From assembly GCF_021919125.1 (NCBI RefSeq), contig NZ_CP083439.1, forward strand, positions 62,001 through 126,000: DNA of 64,000 nt, given 5' to 3'. How positions within the stretch are numbered: position 1 is the first letter of the stretch; each line of letters opens with the position of its first letter. A program made the position numbers and the translations under genes. Source of the DNA: Clavibacter sp. A6099 (GTDB taxonomy: Bacteria > Actinomycetota > Actinomycetes > Actinomycetales > Microbacteriaceae). This document shows positions 50,226 to 58,918 of the stretch, in pieces. The notes beneath the pieces are model-generated. The model made no database searches. It saw nothing but the letters and a program-made list of their open reading frames with translations, and was not told the DNA's origin.

Positions 50226-50726
50226 ATGAGCAAGCTGAAGTCGAAGACCACGAAGACCATCGCCGCGGCCACCCTGAGCGGCGCCCTGATCGCCGGGCTC
50301 AGCGGATTCGCCGCGGCCCCCGCCCAGGCCGCTGAGCCGGCGCCCGCTGCGTCCAGCGAGGTGAACAGCCCCATCACGGGCAGCGTCAACCTCGATCCCG
50401 TCGCCATCATCGCCGCGGTCAGCGCCGCGGTGAACGACCAGGGCGACCGCAACGGCGCCGTGCTCGCCGCGCTCGACGTGGGCTACTACAACGCGGGCAA
50501 CCCCGACCGCCTCACGGTCGCGGTCGTCAACAAGAACCAGCCCATCGACGTCACCGGCGCGATCGTCGATGCGCAGCCCATCGACATCAAGGGCGGCAGC
50601 TACGTCATCTACTGGTTCGACGGGCCCGGTCGCGTCACCAACAACGGCGACGGCGGCTTCCTGAACTGGGGCGTGCTCGGCAACCAGGTGAAGACGGACA
50701 ACGTCATCAGCATCAACGGCGGCTGA
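50226..50726 (+). CDS. secreted protein of unknown function
   Basis: A 166-residue protein. A Lys-rich start and hydrophobic stretch end in APAQAA (signal cleavage about residue 36). The mature protein is beta-rich with VNLDPVAIIAAVSAAVNDQGDRN and LTVAVVNKNQPIDVTGAIVDAQPIDIKGGSYVIYWFDGPG; no cysteine and no anchor. I do not recognise a family. GAAGAGG precedes the ATG at 50226. Confidence 0.75.
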   Translation: MSKLKSKTTKTIAAATLSGALIAGLSGFAAAPAQAAEPAPAASSEVNSPITGSVNLDPVAIIAAVSAAVNDQGDRNGAVLAALDVGYYNAGNPDRLTVAVVNKNQPIDVTGAIVDAQPIDIKGGSYVIYWFDGPGRVTNNGDGGFLNWGVLGNQVKTDNVISINGG

Positions 50727-50748
50727 TCCCCTCGAGAGCGCTGCACCG

Positions 50749-50787
50749 CGACCGCCCCGTCATCCTCCTGGGATGGCGGGGCGGTCG
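50749..50787. terminator. bidirectional terminator hairpin
   Basis: An 11-bp stem (CGACCGCCCCG / complement) extended by an inner CATCC/GGATG stem, between the convergent genes ending at 50726 and 50760. It includes the stop of the minus-strand gene. Confidence 0.75.
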
Positions 50788-51620
50788 TCCGTCGTGCCCG
50801 TGATGGCCCGGGGCTGCGCCGCCGCGCCGCGGGGTCGCCGCACGCGCCGCGACCGGATCACCCCGCGCACGAACGCGACCGACACCAGCGCCGTGCGGTT
50901 CGGCGCGTTCCAGCTGCGCATCAGCCGGCCGAGGTGCCAGGCGACGGCCTGCCTGCTGTACGAGGTGGCCCGCGCGATCTCGTCGTTCGACATGCCGTAC
51001 GCGGTGAGCGCGAGCATCCGCTCCTCCACGTCGTCGAGGTCGGGGGCGCGGGCCACGAGGTCGAGCTCGGGCTCCGCTGCCGGATCCGCGGCGGCCGGCC
51101 CGGGCACGGTCACGACGACCGGCACGGCGGCCGGCACCGCAGGCCGGGCGGCGTCCTCCGCGCGGTGCTGCGCCCACGCCTCCACCCAGCACGTGCCGAG
51201 CTCGTGCGCCACGTGCGAGGCCCGGGCCATCGCGACGATGAGCATCCCGTTCCGCTCGGCGACGGCAGCCTGCATCACTAGCGCGAAGACGCGGAGCGCG
51301 GGCAGGGCCCCGCGGAGGGCGACGGAGAGGTCCACGTCGGGCTCGGCGGCGCTCCGCCGGGCGACCTCGCGCAGGTCGTCGAGGCAGGCGGCGGGGAGCG
51401 GGCGGCCGTGCTCGACGGACGAGAGCGCGGATCCGAGCACCAGCGGCACGATCTCCTCGTATCGCAGCCGCAGCCAGTCACGGCCGGCGGGCCGGACCTC
51501 GTCGAGCGGGCACTGCAGCAGCAGCGCGTGGAACTCGTCGACGCGGGCGTCGAGCCGGAGCCCCAGCGGCTGTCCCGGGCGCATGGCCCTCGTCTGCTCG
51601 GCACCCCGGACGTCGCTCAT
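50760..51620 (-). CDS. LuxR-type helix-turn-helix regulator
   Basis: A 286-residue protein. The C-terminal part (VEERMLALTAYGMSNDEIARATSYSRQAVAWHLGRLMRSWNAPNRTALVSVAF, about 205-258) is a LuxR/GerE-like DNA-binding domain. The N-terminal 170 residues are helical and unlike known receivers; no phospho-Asp is visible. A Pro/Ala-rich hinge joins the parts. A run of seven G acts as the ribosome site before the ATG at 51620. Confidence 0.75.
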   Translation of the reverse strand: MSDVRGAEQTRAMRPGQPLGLRLDARVDEFHALLLQCPLDEVRPAGRDWLRLRYEEIVPLVLGSALSSVEHGRPLPAACLDDLREVARRSAAEPDVDLSVALRGALPALRVFALVMQAAVAERNGMLIVAMARASHVAHELGTCWVEAWAQHRAEDAARPAVPAAVPVVVTVPGPAAADPAAEPELDLVARAPDLDDVEERMLALTAYGMSNDEIARATSYSRQAVAWHLGRLMRSWNAPNRTALVSVAFVRGVIRSRRVRRPRGAAAQPRAITGTTDDRPAIPGG

Positions 51621-51755
51621 CGGATCCCCCCCCAGGAATGCGCGCGGGGCGACGACGATGCGTCCTCCCCTCCATGAACGTCCCACAGACCCGGGCCCGG
51701 CTCAAGGGCAGGGACGTGAACGGGGCGGTGGGGGTTCCCCGTTCCCGCACCCGGG

Positions 51756-52439
51756 TCAGCGCCCGCGGTCGGTGTCCCGAGCCGGGCCCCGGCCACCCGG
51801 CCTGCTCCGATCCCGAGCAGCGGCGGCCGCTCGGGGCCGGGGAGCTGCAGGGACGACCACCGTCTCGAGCATCGCGCACAGGGGACCGAGGTCACGGCTC
51901 TCGGACGCGATGCGCGACGCCCGGTCGTTCTCCGCGCCGGACACGCGACGCCAGTCCAGCTGCCACCCGGCATCCCGAGCCACGCGATCCCAGAAGAGCC
52001 TCTGAGTCCGCCCGTTCCCCTCGCGGAAGGGGTGGATGTAGTTGAGCTGGTCGTAGTGATGCGCGAGCCTCTGCACGAACCGCTGGCGGTCGAGTCCCCG
52101 GAGCATGCCGTCCGCGCGGAGCTCCTCCGCCGTGAAGGAGGCCGCCCGGTCGATCATCGAGACCGGGAGGAAGAACTCCGCGCCCTCCGCGTCCTTGCGG
52201 ATGTCGACGGTGCGGATCTCCCCGGCCCAGTCGTACACGTCGGCGAACAGACCCCGGTGGATGGCGCGGAGCTCCGTGAGGTCTCCCGTCGGACGCGGCG
52301 GTCGGGTCAGGAGCTCGATCATCGCGGCGAAGGAGAGGTCGCCCTCCGCCCGGTCGAGCTCGGCGCGCGTCCGCGCGCCCACGCGGTTGCGGAGGATCCC
52401 CGTCGCCGGGTCCACGTACGGATCGACGAAGCCGTCCAT
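51756..52439 (-). CDS. Fic-domain AMP transferase (class I, toxin partner)
   Basis: A 227-residue Fic protein. The active-site motif HPFREGNGRTQR is complete (His136 catalytic; Glu140 in place of the usual Asp), so it can transfer AMP to protein targets. No inhibitory motif lies in the protein itself; it is encoded 10 bases after a small gene with the SxxxEG inhibitory motif, as in VbhA/VbhT and FicA/FicT pairs. This is a toxin-antitoxin operon. The last 30 residues are Arg/Pro/Ala-rich. Confidence 0.88.
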   Translation of the reverse strand: MDGFVDPYVDPATGILRNRVGARTRAELDRAEGDLSFAAMIELLTRPPRPTGDLTELRAIHRGLFADVYDWAGEIRTVDIRKDAEGAEFFLPVSMIDRAASFTAEELRADGMLRGLDRQRFVQRLAHHYDQLNYIHPFREGNGRTQRLFWDRVARDAGWQLDWRRVSGAENDRASRIASESRDLGPLCAMLETVVVPAAPRPRAAAAARDRSRPGGRGPARDTDRGR

Positions 52440-52449
52440 CGCGCGTGGG

Positions 52450-52641
52450 TCAGCCGATGCCGTATCGGGCGCGGACGCGCTCGCGCAGCTCCGCGGCGTC
52501 GATGCGCCCCGCGACGTACTCGCCGGCGTCCTCCGACGTGCCGGGGGTGAGGTGCAGCCCCTCCATCTCGCCGCTGTGCGCGGCGTCCTCCACACGACGG
52601 CGGCGTTCCTCGCGCCCGGCGCCATCCCGATCCTCCGGCAT
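52450..52641 (-). CDS. Fic antitoxin (VbhA-like, SxxxEG motif)
   Basis: A 63-residue protein. HSGEMEGLHL carries the inhibitory motif Ser23-x-x-x-Glu27-Gly28; its Glu would reach into the ATP site of the adjacent Fic protein and block AMP transfer. SEDAGEYVAGRIDAAELRERV is the rest of the VbhA-type helix bundle. GGAG precedes the ATG at 52641, and TACGAT upstream (52670-52665) is a likely -10. The gene is too small to be found by length alone. Confidence 0.82.
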   Translation of the reverse strand: MPEDRDGAGREERRRRVEDAAHSGEMEGLHLTPGTSEDAGEYVAGRIDAAELRERVRARYGIG

Positions 52642-52755
52642 CCGCACTCCGATCCTCGATGCCCGATCGTACCGGCGCGACCCCGGCGGAACCGGGGCCG
52701 CTCGATATCGTGGGCCCACCCGCGTGACCCGCGCGGCGTTCGAGGAGGAGCCCCC

Positions 52756-54135
52756 ATGAGCAGCTACGCCGTCACCGATCCGACCACCGGCGAGACCGTC
52801 GCCGAGCATCCCGAGATCACCGACCAGGAGCTGCAGGAGGCCATCGGCGCGGCCGAGGGCGCGTACCGCGGCTGGTCGCGCCGCACCACGATCGCCGAGC
52901 GCGCCGCCCTCGTCGCGCGCGTCGCCGAGCTGCACATGGAGCGCCGCGACGAGCTCGCCCGGATCATCGTGCGCGAGATGGGCAAGCCGCTCGACCAGGC
53001 CCTCGGCGAGGTCGACTTCGCCGCCGACATCCTCGGCTACTACGCGCGCAACGCCGAGGAGTTCCTCGCGGACGAGGCCATCGAGCTCGCCGACGGCACC
53101 GGATCCGCGTTCGTGCGCCGCTCGGGCCTCGGCGTGCTGCTGGGGATCATGCCGTGGAACTTCCCCTACTACCAGGTGGCCCGGTTCGTCGGACCCGCGA
53201 TCGTGACCGGCAACGCGATCCTGCTCAAGCACGCGCCGCAGTGCCCCGAGTCGGCCGCGGCGATCCAGAGGATGTACCGCGACGCGGCCGCCGAGCTCGG
53301 CGCCGACGCGGGCGTCTACGTGAGCGTGCTCGCGTCGAACGCGCAGATCGAGGGCGTCATCGCCGACGCGCGCGTGCAGGGCGTCTCCGTCACGGGATCC
53401 GAGCGGGCGGGCGCCGCCGTCGCGGAGATCGCCGGCCGGCACCTCAAGAAGGTCGTGCTCGAGCTCGGCGGATCCGACCCCTTCATCCTGCTGTCGACCG
53501 ACGACCTGGACGCGGCCGTCACGGACGCCGTCAACGCGCGCCTCGACAACAACGGCCAGTCCTGCAACGGCGCCAAGCGCTTCATCGTGATCGACCACCT
53601 CTACGACGAGTTCGCGGCGCGATTCACGGCGCAGCTCACGGCGGCCCAGCCCGCGGATCCGATGGCCGACGGCACCCTGCTCGGCCCGCTCTCCTCGCGC
53701 GCCGCGACCGAGCGCCTCACGGAGCAGCTGTCCCGCGCGGTGGCGCAGGGCGCGACCTTCCTCGCGAGCGGCGAGCCCGTCGGCAACCTCTTCCCGCCGG
53801 CCGTGCTCGCCGACGTGACCCCCGAGATGGACGCCTATCGCGAGGAGTTCTTCGGCCCGGTCGCCGCGCTCTACCGCGTGCGCTCCGAGGAGGAGGCGGT
53901 CGCGCTCGCCAACGACACCCCGTTCGGTCTCGGCTCGTACGTCTACACGACGGATCCGGAGCAGGCGCTGCGGGTGGCCGACGGCATCGACGCGGGCATG
54001 GTCTGGGTCAACCTCGTGCTGGGCGACGCGGCCGAGCTGCCCTTCGGCGGAGTCAAGCGCTCGGGCTCGGGCCGCGAGCTCGGCCGCCACGCGGTCGACG
54101 AGTTCGCGAACCGGAAGCTGATCCGCATCGCGTGA
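52756..54135 (+). CDS. NAD(P)-dependent succinate-semialdehyde-type aldehyde dehydrogenase
   Basis: A 459-residue aldehyde dehydrogenase of the GabD/Sad group. Catalytic Cys270 is in NNGQSCNGAKRF and Glu236 in VLELGGSDPF; MPWNFPYYQ and FGGVKRSGSGRELG are family blocks. It oxidises succinate semialdehyde or a related aldehyde in 4-aminobutyrate breakdown. GAGGAG precedes the ATG. It stands alone; no transaminase is adjacent. Confidence 0.9.
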   Translation: MSSYAVTDPTTGETVAEHPEITDQELQEAIGAAEGAYRGWSRRTTIAERAALVARVAELHMERRDELARIIVREMGKPLDQALGEVDFAADILGYYARNAEEFLADEAIELADGTGSAFVRRSGLGVLLGIMPWNFPYYQVARFVGPAIVTGNAILLKHAPQCPESAAAIQRMYRDAAAELGADAGVYVSVLASNAQIEGVIADARVQGVSVTGSERAGAAVAEIAGRHLKKVVLELGGSDPFILLSTDDLDAAVTDAVNARLDNNGQSCNGAKRFIVIDHLYDEFAARFTAQLTAAQPADPMADGTLLGPLSSRAATERLTEQLSRAVAQGATFLASGEPVGNLFPPAVLADVTPEMDAYREEFFGPVAALYRVRSEEEAVALANDTPFGLGSYVYTTDPEQALRVADGIDAGMVWVNLVLGDAAELPFGGVKRSGSGRELGRHAVDEFANRKLIRIA

Positions 54136-54217
54136 GGCGCGGGCGGGCGTCGGCGCACGGGCCGCGGCGGGGGCGCGCAGCCGTCCGTGAGGCGCGGGCG
54201 GCGAATACCCTTCACCC

Positions 54218-54574
54218 GTGACGGATCCGCACGACGCTGCTCTCCGCCCCCGATCCCGTGCCTGGCGGCTCGACTGGCTCAGCCTCATCGGGCCGGCGGG
54301 GGTCGCCGCGTCGATCACGGGCGCCTGGCTGGTCCCCCAACCGCAGCTCCTGATCGGGGCGGTGCTGTTCGCTGCCGTGTCGATCGCCACGTTCGTGATC
54401 GGGATCGTGGGCGTCAGGCGGGGGATCGGCGAGGCGCGACGGCATCCGGCGGAGCGGCCGCGTCTCATCGGGGGCGGCATCGCGGTGTCCTCCGTCGGGC
54501 TGCTCGCGTCCGGTGCCGTGGTGCTCGCGATCGGCGGGATCCTCTACGCGCTCTCGCAGTACCGGCCGTACTAG
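54218..54574 (+). CDS. small multi-helix membrane protein
   Basis: A 118-residue protein with four hydrophobic segments (about 20-42, 47-68 and 85-115 as two). TACCCT lies 6 bases before the GTG, the leaderless pattern seen elsewhere. The pattern is like DUF4190-type proteins but I do not claim the family. Confidence 0.6.
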   Translation: MTDPHDAALRPRSRAWRLDWLSLIGPAGVAASITGAWLVPQPQLLIGAVLFAAVSIATFVIGIVGVRRGIGEARRHPAERPRLIGGGIAVSSVGLLASGAVVLAIGGILYALSQYRPY

Positions 54575-54594
54575 CCAGCTAGCCAGCTAGCCGG
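54571..54594. repeat. tandem 8-base repeat
   Basis: CTAGCCAG, CTAGCCAG and CTAGCCGG stand in tandem across the stop codon of the membrane protein gene. CTAG is rare in such GC-rich DNA. Confidence 0.7.
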
Positions 54595-54624
54595 CCAGTC
54601 AGCTCGCAGCTGCGCCCGGCCCGC

Positions 54625-55965
54625 TCACGCGCCGTGCGTCGCCGACGGGCCCCGCCGCGCCGCCACGGCCGCGTCCAGCCCGGCGGCGATGACGTCCAGC
54701 GGATCCGGGAGCGCGGCGATCGCGGTGGCGAGCTCCCGGCTGCGCGCGCGGTACGACGGCGTGGTCAGGACGTCGCGCACCGCGCTCCGGATGGCGCTCG
54801 GGCGAGGCTTCCCCGTGCGCAGGTCCCTGCCGCACCCGGCCCAGGCGACGCGTGCCGCGACCTCGGGCTTGTCCTCCGTGGATCCCGCGACCACGAGCGG
54901 CAGGCCGTGCGCGAGCACCCGCTGCACGCCGCCGAACCCGCCGTTCGTCACGACCGCGTCGCACAGGGGCAGCAGGAGGTCGTAGGGGAGGAACTCCGCC
55001 ACGCGCGCGTTGGCGAGGAGCGGGCCGCCGAACGCGCGCTCCACCTCCTCGACCGGCCGACCGCCCGTGGCCGCGACCACGAGCACGTCCTCGTCGGCGA
55101 GCGCGCGCAGCGTCGGGACGATGAGCCGGCCGAGGTCGACGTTGTCGATGGTGCCCTGGGTGACGTGCACGACAGGGCGGTCGCCGACCAGGTCGGGCCA
55201 CCAGTCCGGCAGCTCCGCGTCGTGCGCGCCGCCGGTCGTCGGGCGGAGCGGCCCCACGAAGCGCACCGTGTCGGGCAGCTCGCGGCGCGGGTACTCGAGT
55301 TCGGCGACGCTCAGCTGGAAGACGCCGTCGTAGGAGAGGTAGGCGAAGTCGAAGGTGTCCGTCTGGGCGGGCGGGGCGCCGATCTCGGCCATCACGACGT
55401 CGACCGCCTGACGGAGCGGGCGGGTGAGGCCCGGGCGGATCGCCGCGTTCAGGGCCCGGTCGCGGAGGTGGCCGAGCGGGCCGCGGCCAGGTGGGAGGGC
55501 CGCGCCGAACGGCGCCGCGTCGACGCTCGTGAGCGTCACGGGCGTGGTCGCCAGCCCCAGGACGGGGAGCCGCTCGGCCCGCGGCAGGGCCAGGTAGGGA
55601 GAGAGCCCGGTGAACGCCGACTCGCTGAGCACCGCGTCGAAGCGGCCCGCATCCAGGAGGGCTCGGAGGGCACGGTGCTGCCCGGGGATGACCCGTACGA
55701 ACATCGCCAGCATGCCCTCCCGGATCGCCGCGACGCCTCGCGCGGCCGAGGCCTCCGAGAGCAGGCCCTCGAGCTGCGCGTCGTCGAAGTCGACGTCGGC
55801 GGGCAGCGGGGCGAAGGTGAGGCCGGCGTCGGTGACCAGCTCGCGGTACTTCTCCCCGGTGAGCAGGGTGACGTCGGCCCCGCGGGCGACGAGTCCTCGT
55901 CCCACGGTGACGAGCGGCGCCACGTGGCCGTAGATGGGCGGGGCGCAGAGCAGGTAGGAGGGCAT
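54625..55965 (-). CDS. UDP-glycosyltransferase (MGT/GT1 family)
   Basis: A 446-residue GT-B glycosyltransferase. The N-terminal APPIYGHVAPLVTVGRGLVARGADVTLLT is the acceptor-side start; the C-terminal donor part has HVTQGTIDN, VVAATGG, FLPYDLLLPLCDAVVTNGGFGGVQRVLAHGLPLV (about residues 335-375). It would glycosylate a lipophilic acceptor such as a macrolide or terpenoid. GGAAG precedes the ATG at 55965. A small membrane protein gene lies 93 bases upstream on the same strand. Confidence 0.88.
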   Translation of the reverse strand: MPSYLLCAPPIYGHVAPLVTVGRGLVARGADVTLLTGEKYRELVTDAGLTFAPLPADVDFDDAQLEGLLSEASAARGVAAIREGMLAMFVRVIPGQHRALRALLDAGRFDAVLSESAFTGLSPYLALPRAERLPVLGLATTPVTLTSVDAAPFGAALPPGRGPLGHLRDRALNAAIRPGLTRPLRQAVDVVMAEIGAPPAQTDTFDFAYLSYDGVFQLSVAELEYPRRELPDTVRFVGPLRPTTGGAHDAELPDWWPDLVGDRPVVHVTQGTIDNVDLGRLIVPTLRALADEDVLVVAATGGRPVEEVERAFGGPLLANARVAEFLPYDLLLPLCDAVVTNGGFGGVQRVLAHGLPLVVAGSTEDKPEVAARVAWAGCGRDLRTGKPRPSAIRSAVRDVLTTPSYRARSRELATAIAALPDPLDVIAAGLDAAVAARRGPSATHGA

Positions 55966-56058
55966 GTCGGGGCTTCCGTTCGAAGGCGGCGCGCGCCGGT
56001 CGGGCACGTCGTCGTGGCGTGGCGTGGCGGGGCAGGTGGAGGTGGGCGGTACCGCGAC

Positions 56059-56235
56059 TCAGGTGCAGGCGGCCAGGACGGGCTCGGGCTCGACCGGATC
56101 CGCGAGCAGGAGCCGATGCAGCCCGACCGTGCCCGACACGAGGGACGTGCCGACGACCAGGGCGGCCACGCACCCGGCACCGAGGGTGGCGGCCGCGCAG
56201 ACGAGCGGCAGCCGGCGGTGCAGGGGACGACGCAT
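56059..56235 (-). CDS. small one-helix membrane protein
   Basis: A 58-residue protein with one hydrophobic helix (about 10-35) after a basic start (MRRPLHRR). AGGAG lies 8 bases before the ATG, and TACGGT (56290-56285) lies upstream. It is on the same strand as the glycosyltransferase and probably part of its operon. No family is recognised. Confidence 0.5.
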   Translation of the reverse strand: MRRPLHRRLPLVCAAATLGAGCVAALVVGTSLVSGTVGLHRLLLADPVEPEPVLAACT

Positions 56236-56423
56236 GCGGGGACTCCTCGGTCGGGTGCGCGGGGAGACCGCGGTCAGGTGGTGCACCGTAGCGAGCGGTC
56301 CCGGGATGTCAGCGGATCTGTCCACACGCAGCGCACCGCGGCGTGACCGGGAGGCGGCGCCGACGCCGGCGCGTGTCGTCGTGTGACGCGCTCGCTGGCG
56401 GCCGCTGCCCCGCGGGCGTCACC

Positions 56424-57734
56424 ATGGCCGCCATGGTGGAGGTCACGACGGCGCCGATCGACGAGATCCGGGGCCAGCGCACGAGCATCAAGTGGACGCG
56501 GTTCCCCGCGGACGTGCTGCCCCTGTTCGTGGCCGAGATGGACTACGCGATCGCCGAGCCCGTCGTCGAGGAGCTGGTGCGCCGCGTGCGCGCGTCCGAC
56601 GTCGGCTACCTCGACGGGCCCGGCCCGCTCGCCCCCGCCTTCGCCCGGTTCGCCCGCGAGCGCTGGGGGTGGATCGTCGACGAGTCGCGCGTGCGCATCG
56701 CCACCGACGTGAGCGTCGGCATCGTCGAGACGCTGCGGCTCGCGGTGCCGCGCGGCGGACGCGTGGTCGTGACGCCGCCCGTGTACCCGCCGTTCTTCGA
56801 GCTGGTGGAGGAGGCCGGAGCACGTGTCGAGGAGGTGCCGATGCTCGTCGCGGACGGCCGCGCGTCCCTCGACCTCGCGGGGCTCGAGCGCGCGTTCGCG
56901 TCCGGGGTCGACGCGTTCCTCCTCTGCAACCCGCACAACCCGATGGGGCTCGTGCACGATGCCTCGACCCTCGCGGCCGTCGCGCGGCTCGCCGCCCGCC
57001 ACGACGTGCTCGTGATCAGCGACGAGGTGCACGCGCCGCTCACGCTCCCGGGCGCGACCTTCACGCCGTTCGCGCCGCTGGCCGAGGCGCTCGGCGCGAG
57101 CTCCGTGTGCGTCACCTCGGCGAGCAAGGGCTGGAACCTCGCGGGCGCCAAGTGCTCGCTCGTCATCGCGGGGGATCCGCGCACCCACGCCCTGCTCGAC
57201 GGCCTCGTCGAGGAGGTGGCGTGTCGCACGAGCATCCTCGGGCTGCACGCGAACGTCGTCGCGTTCTCCTGTACCGACTGGCTCGACGATGCCATCGCCC
57301 GAATCGTCGCGAACGACCAGCTCCTCGCCTCCCTCCTCGCCGAGCACCTGCCCGGCGTCGTCCACCACCGCCCCGCCGCCGGCTACCTCGCCTGGCTCGA
57401 CCTCCGCCCGCTCGACCTCGGCGCCGATCCCGCCGAGGTGCTGCTCAAGAGGGCTCGAGTCGCCCTCAACGCCGGCCACTGCTACGGCACCGGAGGCGCC
57501 GGCCACGCCCGCCTCAACCTCGCCTGCGATCCCGACGTGCTGCGGGAGGCCGTGCGGCGGATCTCGGCGGTCGTCGGGTCCGGGGCCGCTCCGGATCCTG
57601 GCTCCGCGCCCGCTGGCGCCGCGCCCCTCGTCGCTGCCGCGCCCGCGCCCGACGCCCCGCCCGACCCCCTGTGCGCATCCGCCCCCGCCCGCATCCCCGC
57701 CCACGTCGCCACCCACCGAGGAGCACCCGCATGA
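56424..57734 (+). CDS. PatB/MalY-type PLP-dependent C-S lyase or aminotransferase
   Basis: A 436-residue aminotransferase class I/II protein. The PLP lysine is Lys235 in TSASKGWNLAGAKC; LLCNPHNPMGLV and ISDEVHAPLTLPG are typical. PatB/MalY proteins are cystathionine beta-lyases that release homocysteine and pyruvate. The last 60 residues are Pro/Ala-rich. No clear ribosome site precedes the start; ATG 56433 is an alternative. The stop overlaps the next gene (ATGA), so it heads a four-gene sulfur operon. Confidence 0.88.
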   Translation: MAAMVEVTTAPIDEIRGQRTSIKWTRFPADVLPLFVAEMDYAIAEPVVEELVRRVRASDVGYLDGPGPLAPAFARFARERWGWIVDESRVRIATDVSVGIVETLRLAVPRGGRVVVTPPVYPPFFELVEEAGARVEEVPMLVADGRASLDLAGLERAFASGVDAFLLCNPHNPMGLVHDASTLAAVARLAARHDVLVISDEVHAPLTLPGATFTPFAPLAEALGASSVCVTSASKGWNLAGAKCSLVIAGDPRTHALLDGLVEEVACRTSILGLHANVVAFSCTDWLDDAIARIVANDQLLASLLAEHLPGVVHHRPAAGYLAWLDLRPLDLGADPAEVLLKRARVALNAGHCYGTGGAGHARLNLACDPDVLREAVRRISAVVGSGAAPDPGSAPAGAAPLVAAAPAPDAPPDPLCASAPARIPAHVATHRGAPA

Positions 57735-58918
57735 CCGACCGCATCCTGACCACGCACGCCGGCAGCCTCCCGCGCACGCCCGAGCTGACCCGGCTGCTCG
57801 TCGCCCGCGACCAGCGGCGCGCGTTCGACGCGGACGAGCTCGCGGAGGTCGCCGCGTCCGCCGTCGCCGACACCGTGCGTCGGCAGCTCGAGACGGGGCT
57901 CGACATCGTGAACGACGGCGAGGTGCCGCGCGTCGGCTTCTCGACCTACGTGCTCGAGCGCATCGACGGGTTCGGCGGCGCCGGGCACCGGAAGCCCACG
58001 CTCGACTCGATCAAGTTCCCCGAGTACGCCGCGTTCCAGGCGAAGCAGATCGTGGAGGGCGCGGATGTGGCGCGGGTGTGGGATCCGCCGGTCGCCCAGG
58101 GCCTCCTCGAGTACGACCCCGCGCTCGCCGGGATCACGGAGGACCTCGACGGCTTCGACCGCGAGCTGGCCGTGCAGGCCGGGCACGGACTCCGGCCCGC
58201 GGGCACCTTCTTCTCCGCGGCGACCCCGGGGATCGTCTCGACGACGCTGCTGCTGGACGCCGCGAACCCGCACTACGGCGACGACCGCGCCTACGTCTTC
58301 GCGCTCGCCGACCAGCTCAAGCTCGAGTACGACGCCATCGTCGCGCGCGGCCACACCCTGCAGCTCGACGCGCCCGACCTCGCGATGGAGCGGGTGATCC
58401 AGTTCGGCGACGCCACCCTCGAGGAGTTCCTCGCGGCGGTCGACCTGCACGTCGACGCGCTCAACCACGCGATCCGGGACATCCCGCGCGAGAGGGTGCG
58501 CCTGCACGTCTGCTGGGGCAACTGGCAGGGCCCGCACCAGGATGACGTGCCCGTCGACGTGCTGCTCCCGCACCTGTACCGGGCGAACGTCGGCGCGTTC
58601 AGCTTCCCGCTCGGCAACCCCGCGCACCAGCACGAGGCGCCGTCGTTCCGCGCGCACCCGCTGCCGGAGGGCGCGGTGCTCATCCCGGGCGTGGTGGACG
58701 TGACCACCAACTACCTGGAGCACCCGCAGGTGATCGCCAACCGGATCCTCGAGGTCGTCGACGCCGTGGGCGACCCGACCCGCGTGATCGCCGGCACCGA
58801 CTGCGGCCTCTCGACCTTCGCGAGCTACGAGTTCGTCGCCACCGACGTGGCGTGGGCGAAGCTCGGCGCGCTCGTCGAGGGCGCGGCCATCGCCTCGCGT
58901 CGGGCGTTCGGCGCATGA
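57731..58918 (+). CDS. MetE C-terminal-like (cobalamin-independent methionine synthase family) protein
   Basis: A 395-residue single-barrel protein related to the catalytic half of MetE. The zinc ligands are visible: HVC in RVRLHVCWGNWQGPHQDD (about 258), and the Cys in IAGTDCGLSTFAS (about 356). TTHAGSLPRTPELTRLL is the family start. It would move a methyl group from a donor to a thiol, perhaps homocysteine. It overlaps both neighbours by ATGA. Confidence 0.88.
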   Translation: MTDRILTTHAGSLPRTPELTRLLVARDQRRAFDADELAEVAASAVADTVRRQLETGLDIVNDGEVPRVGFSTYVLERIDGFGGAGHRKPTLDSIKFPEYAAFQAKQIVEGADVARVWDPPVAQGLLEYDPALAGITEDLDGFDRELAVQAGHGLRPAGTFFSAATPGIVSTTLLLDAANPHYGDDRAYVFALADQLKLEYDAIVARGHTLQLDAPDLAMERVIQFGDATLEEFLAAVDLHVDALNHAIRDIPRERVRLHVCWGNWQGPHQDDVPVDVLLPHLYRANVGAFSFPLGNPAHQHEAPSFRAHPLPEGAVLIPGVVDVTTNYLEHPQVIANRILEVVDAVGDPTRVIAGTDCGLSTFASYEFVATDVAWAKLGALVEGAAIASRRAFGA

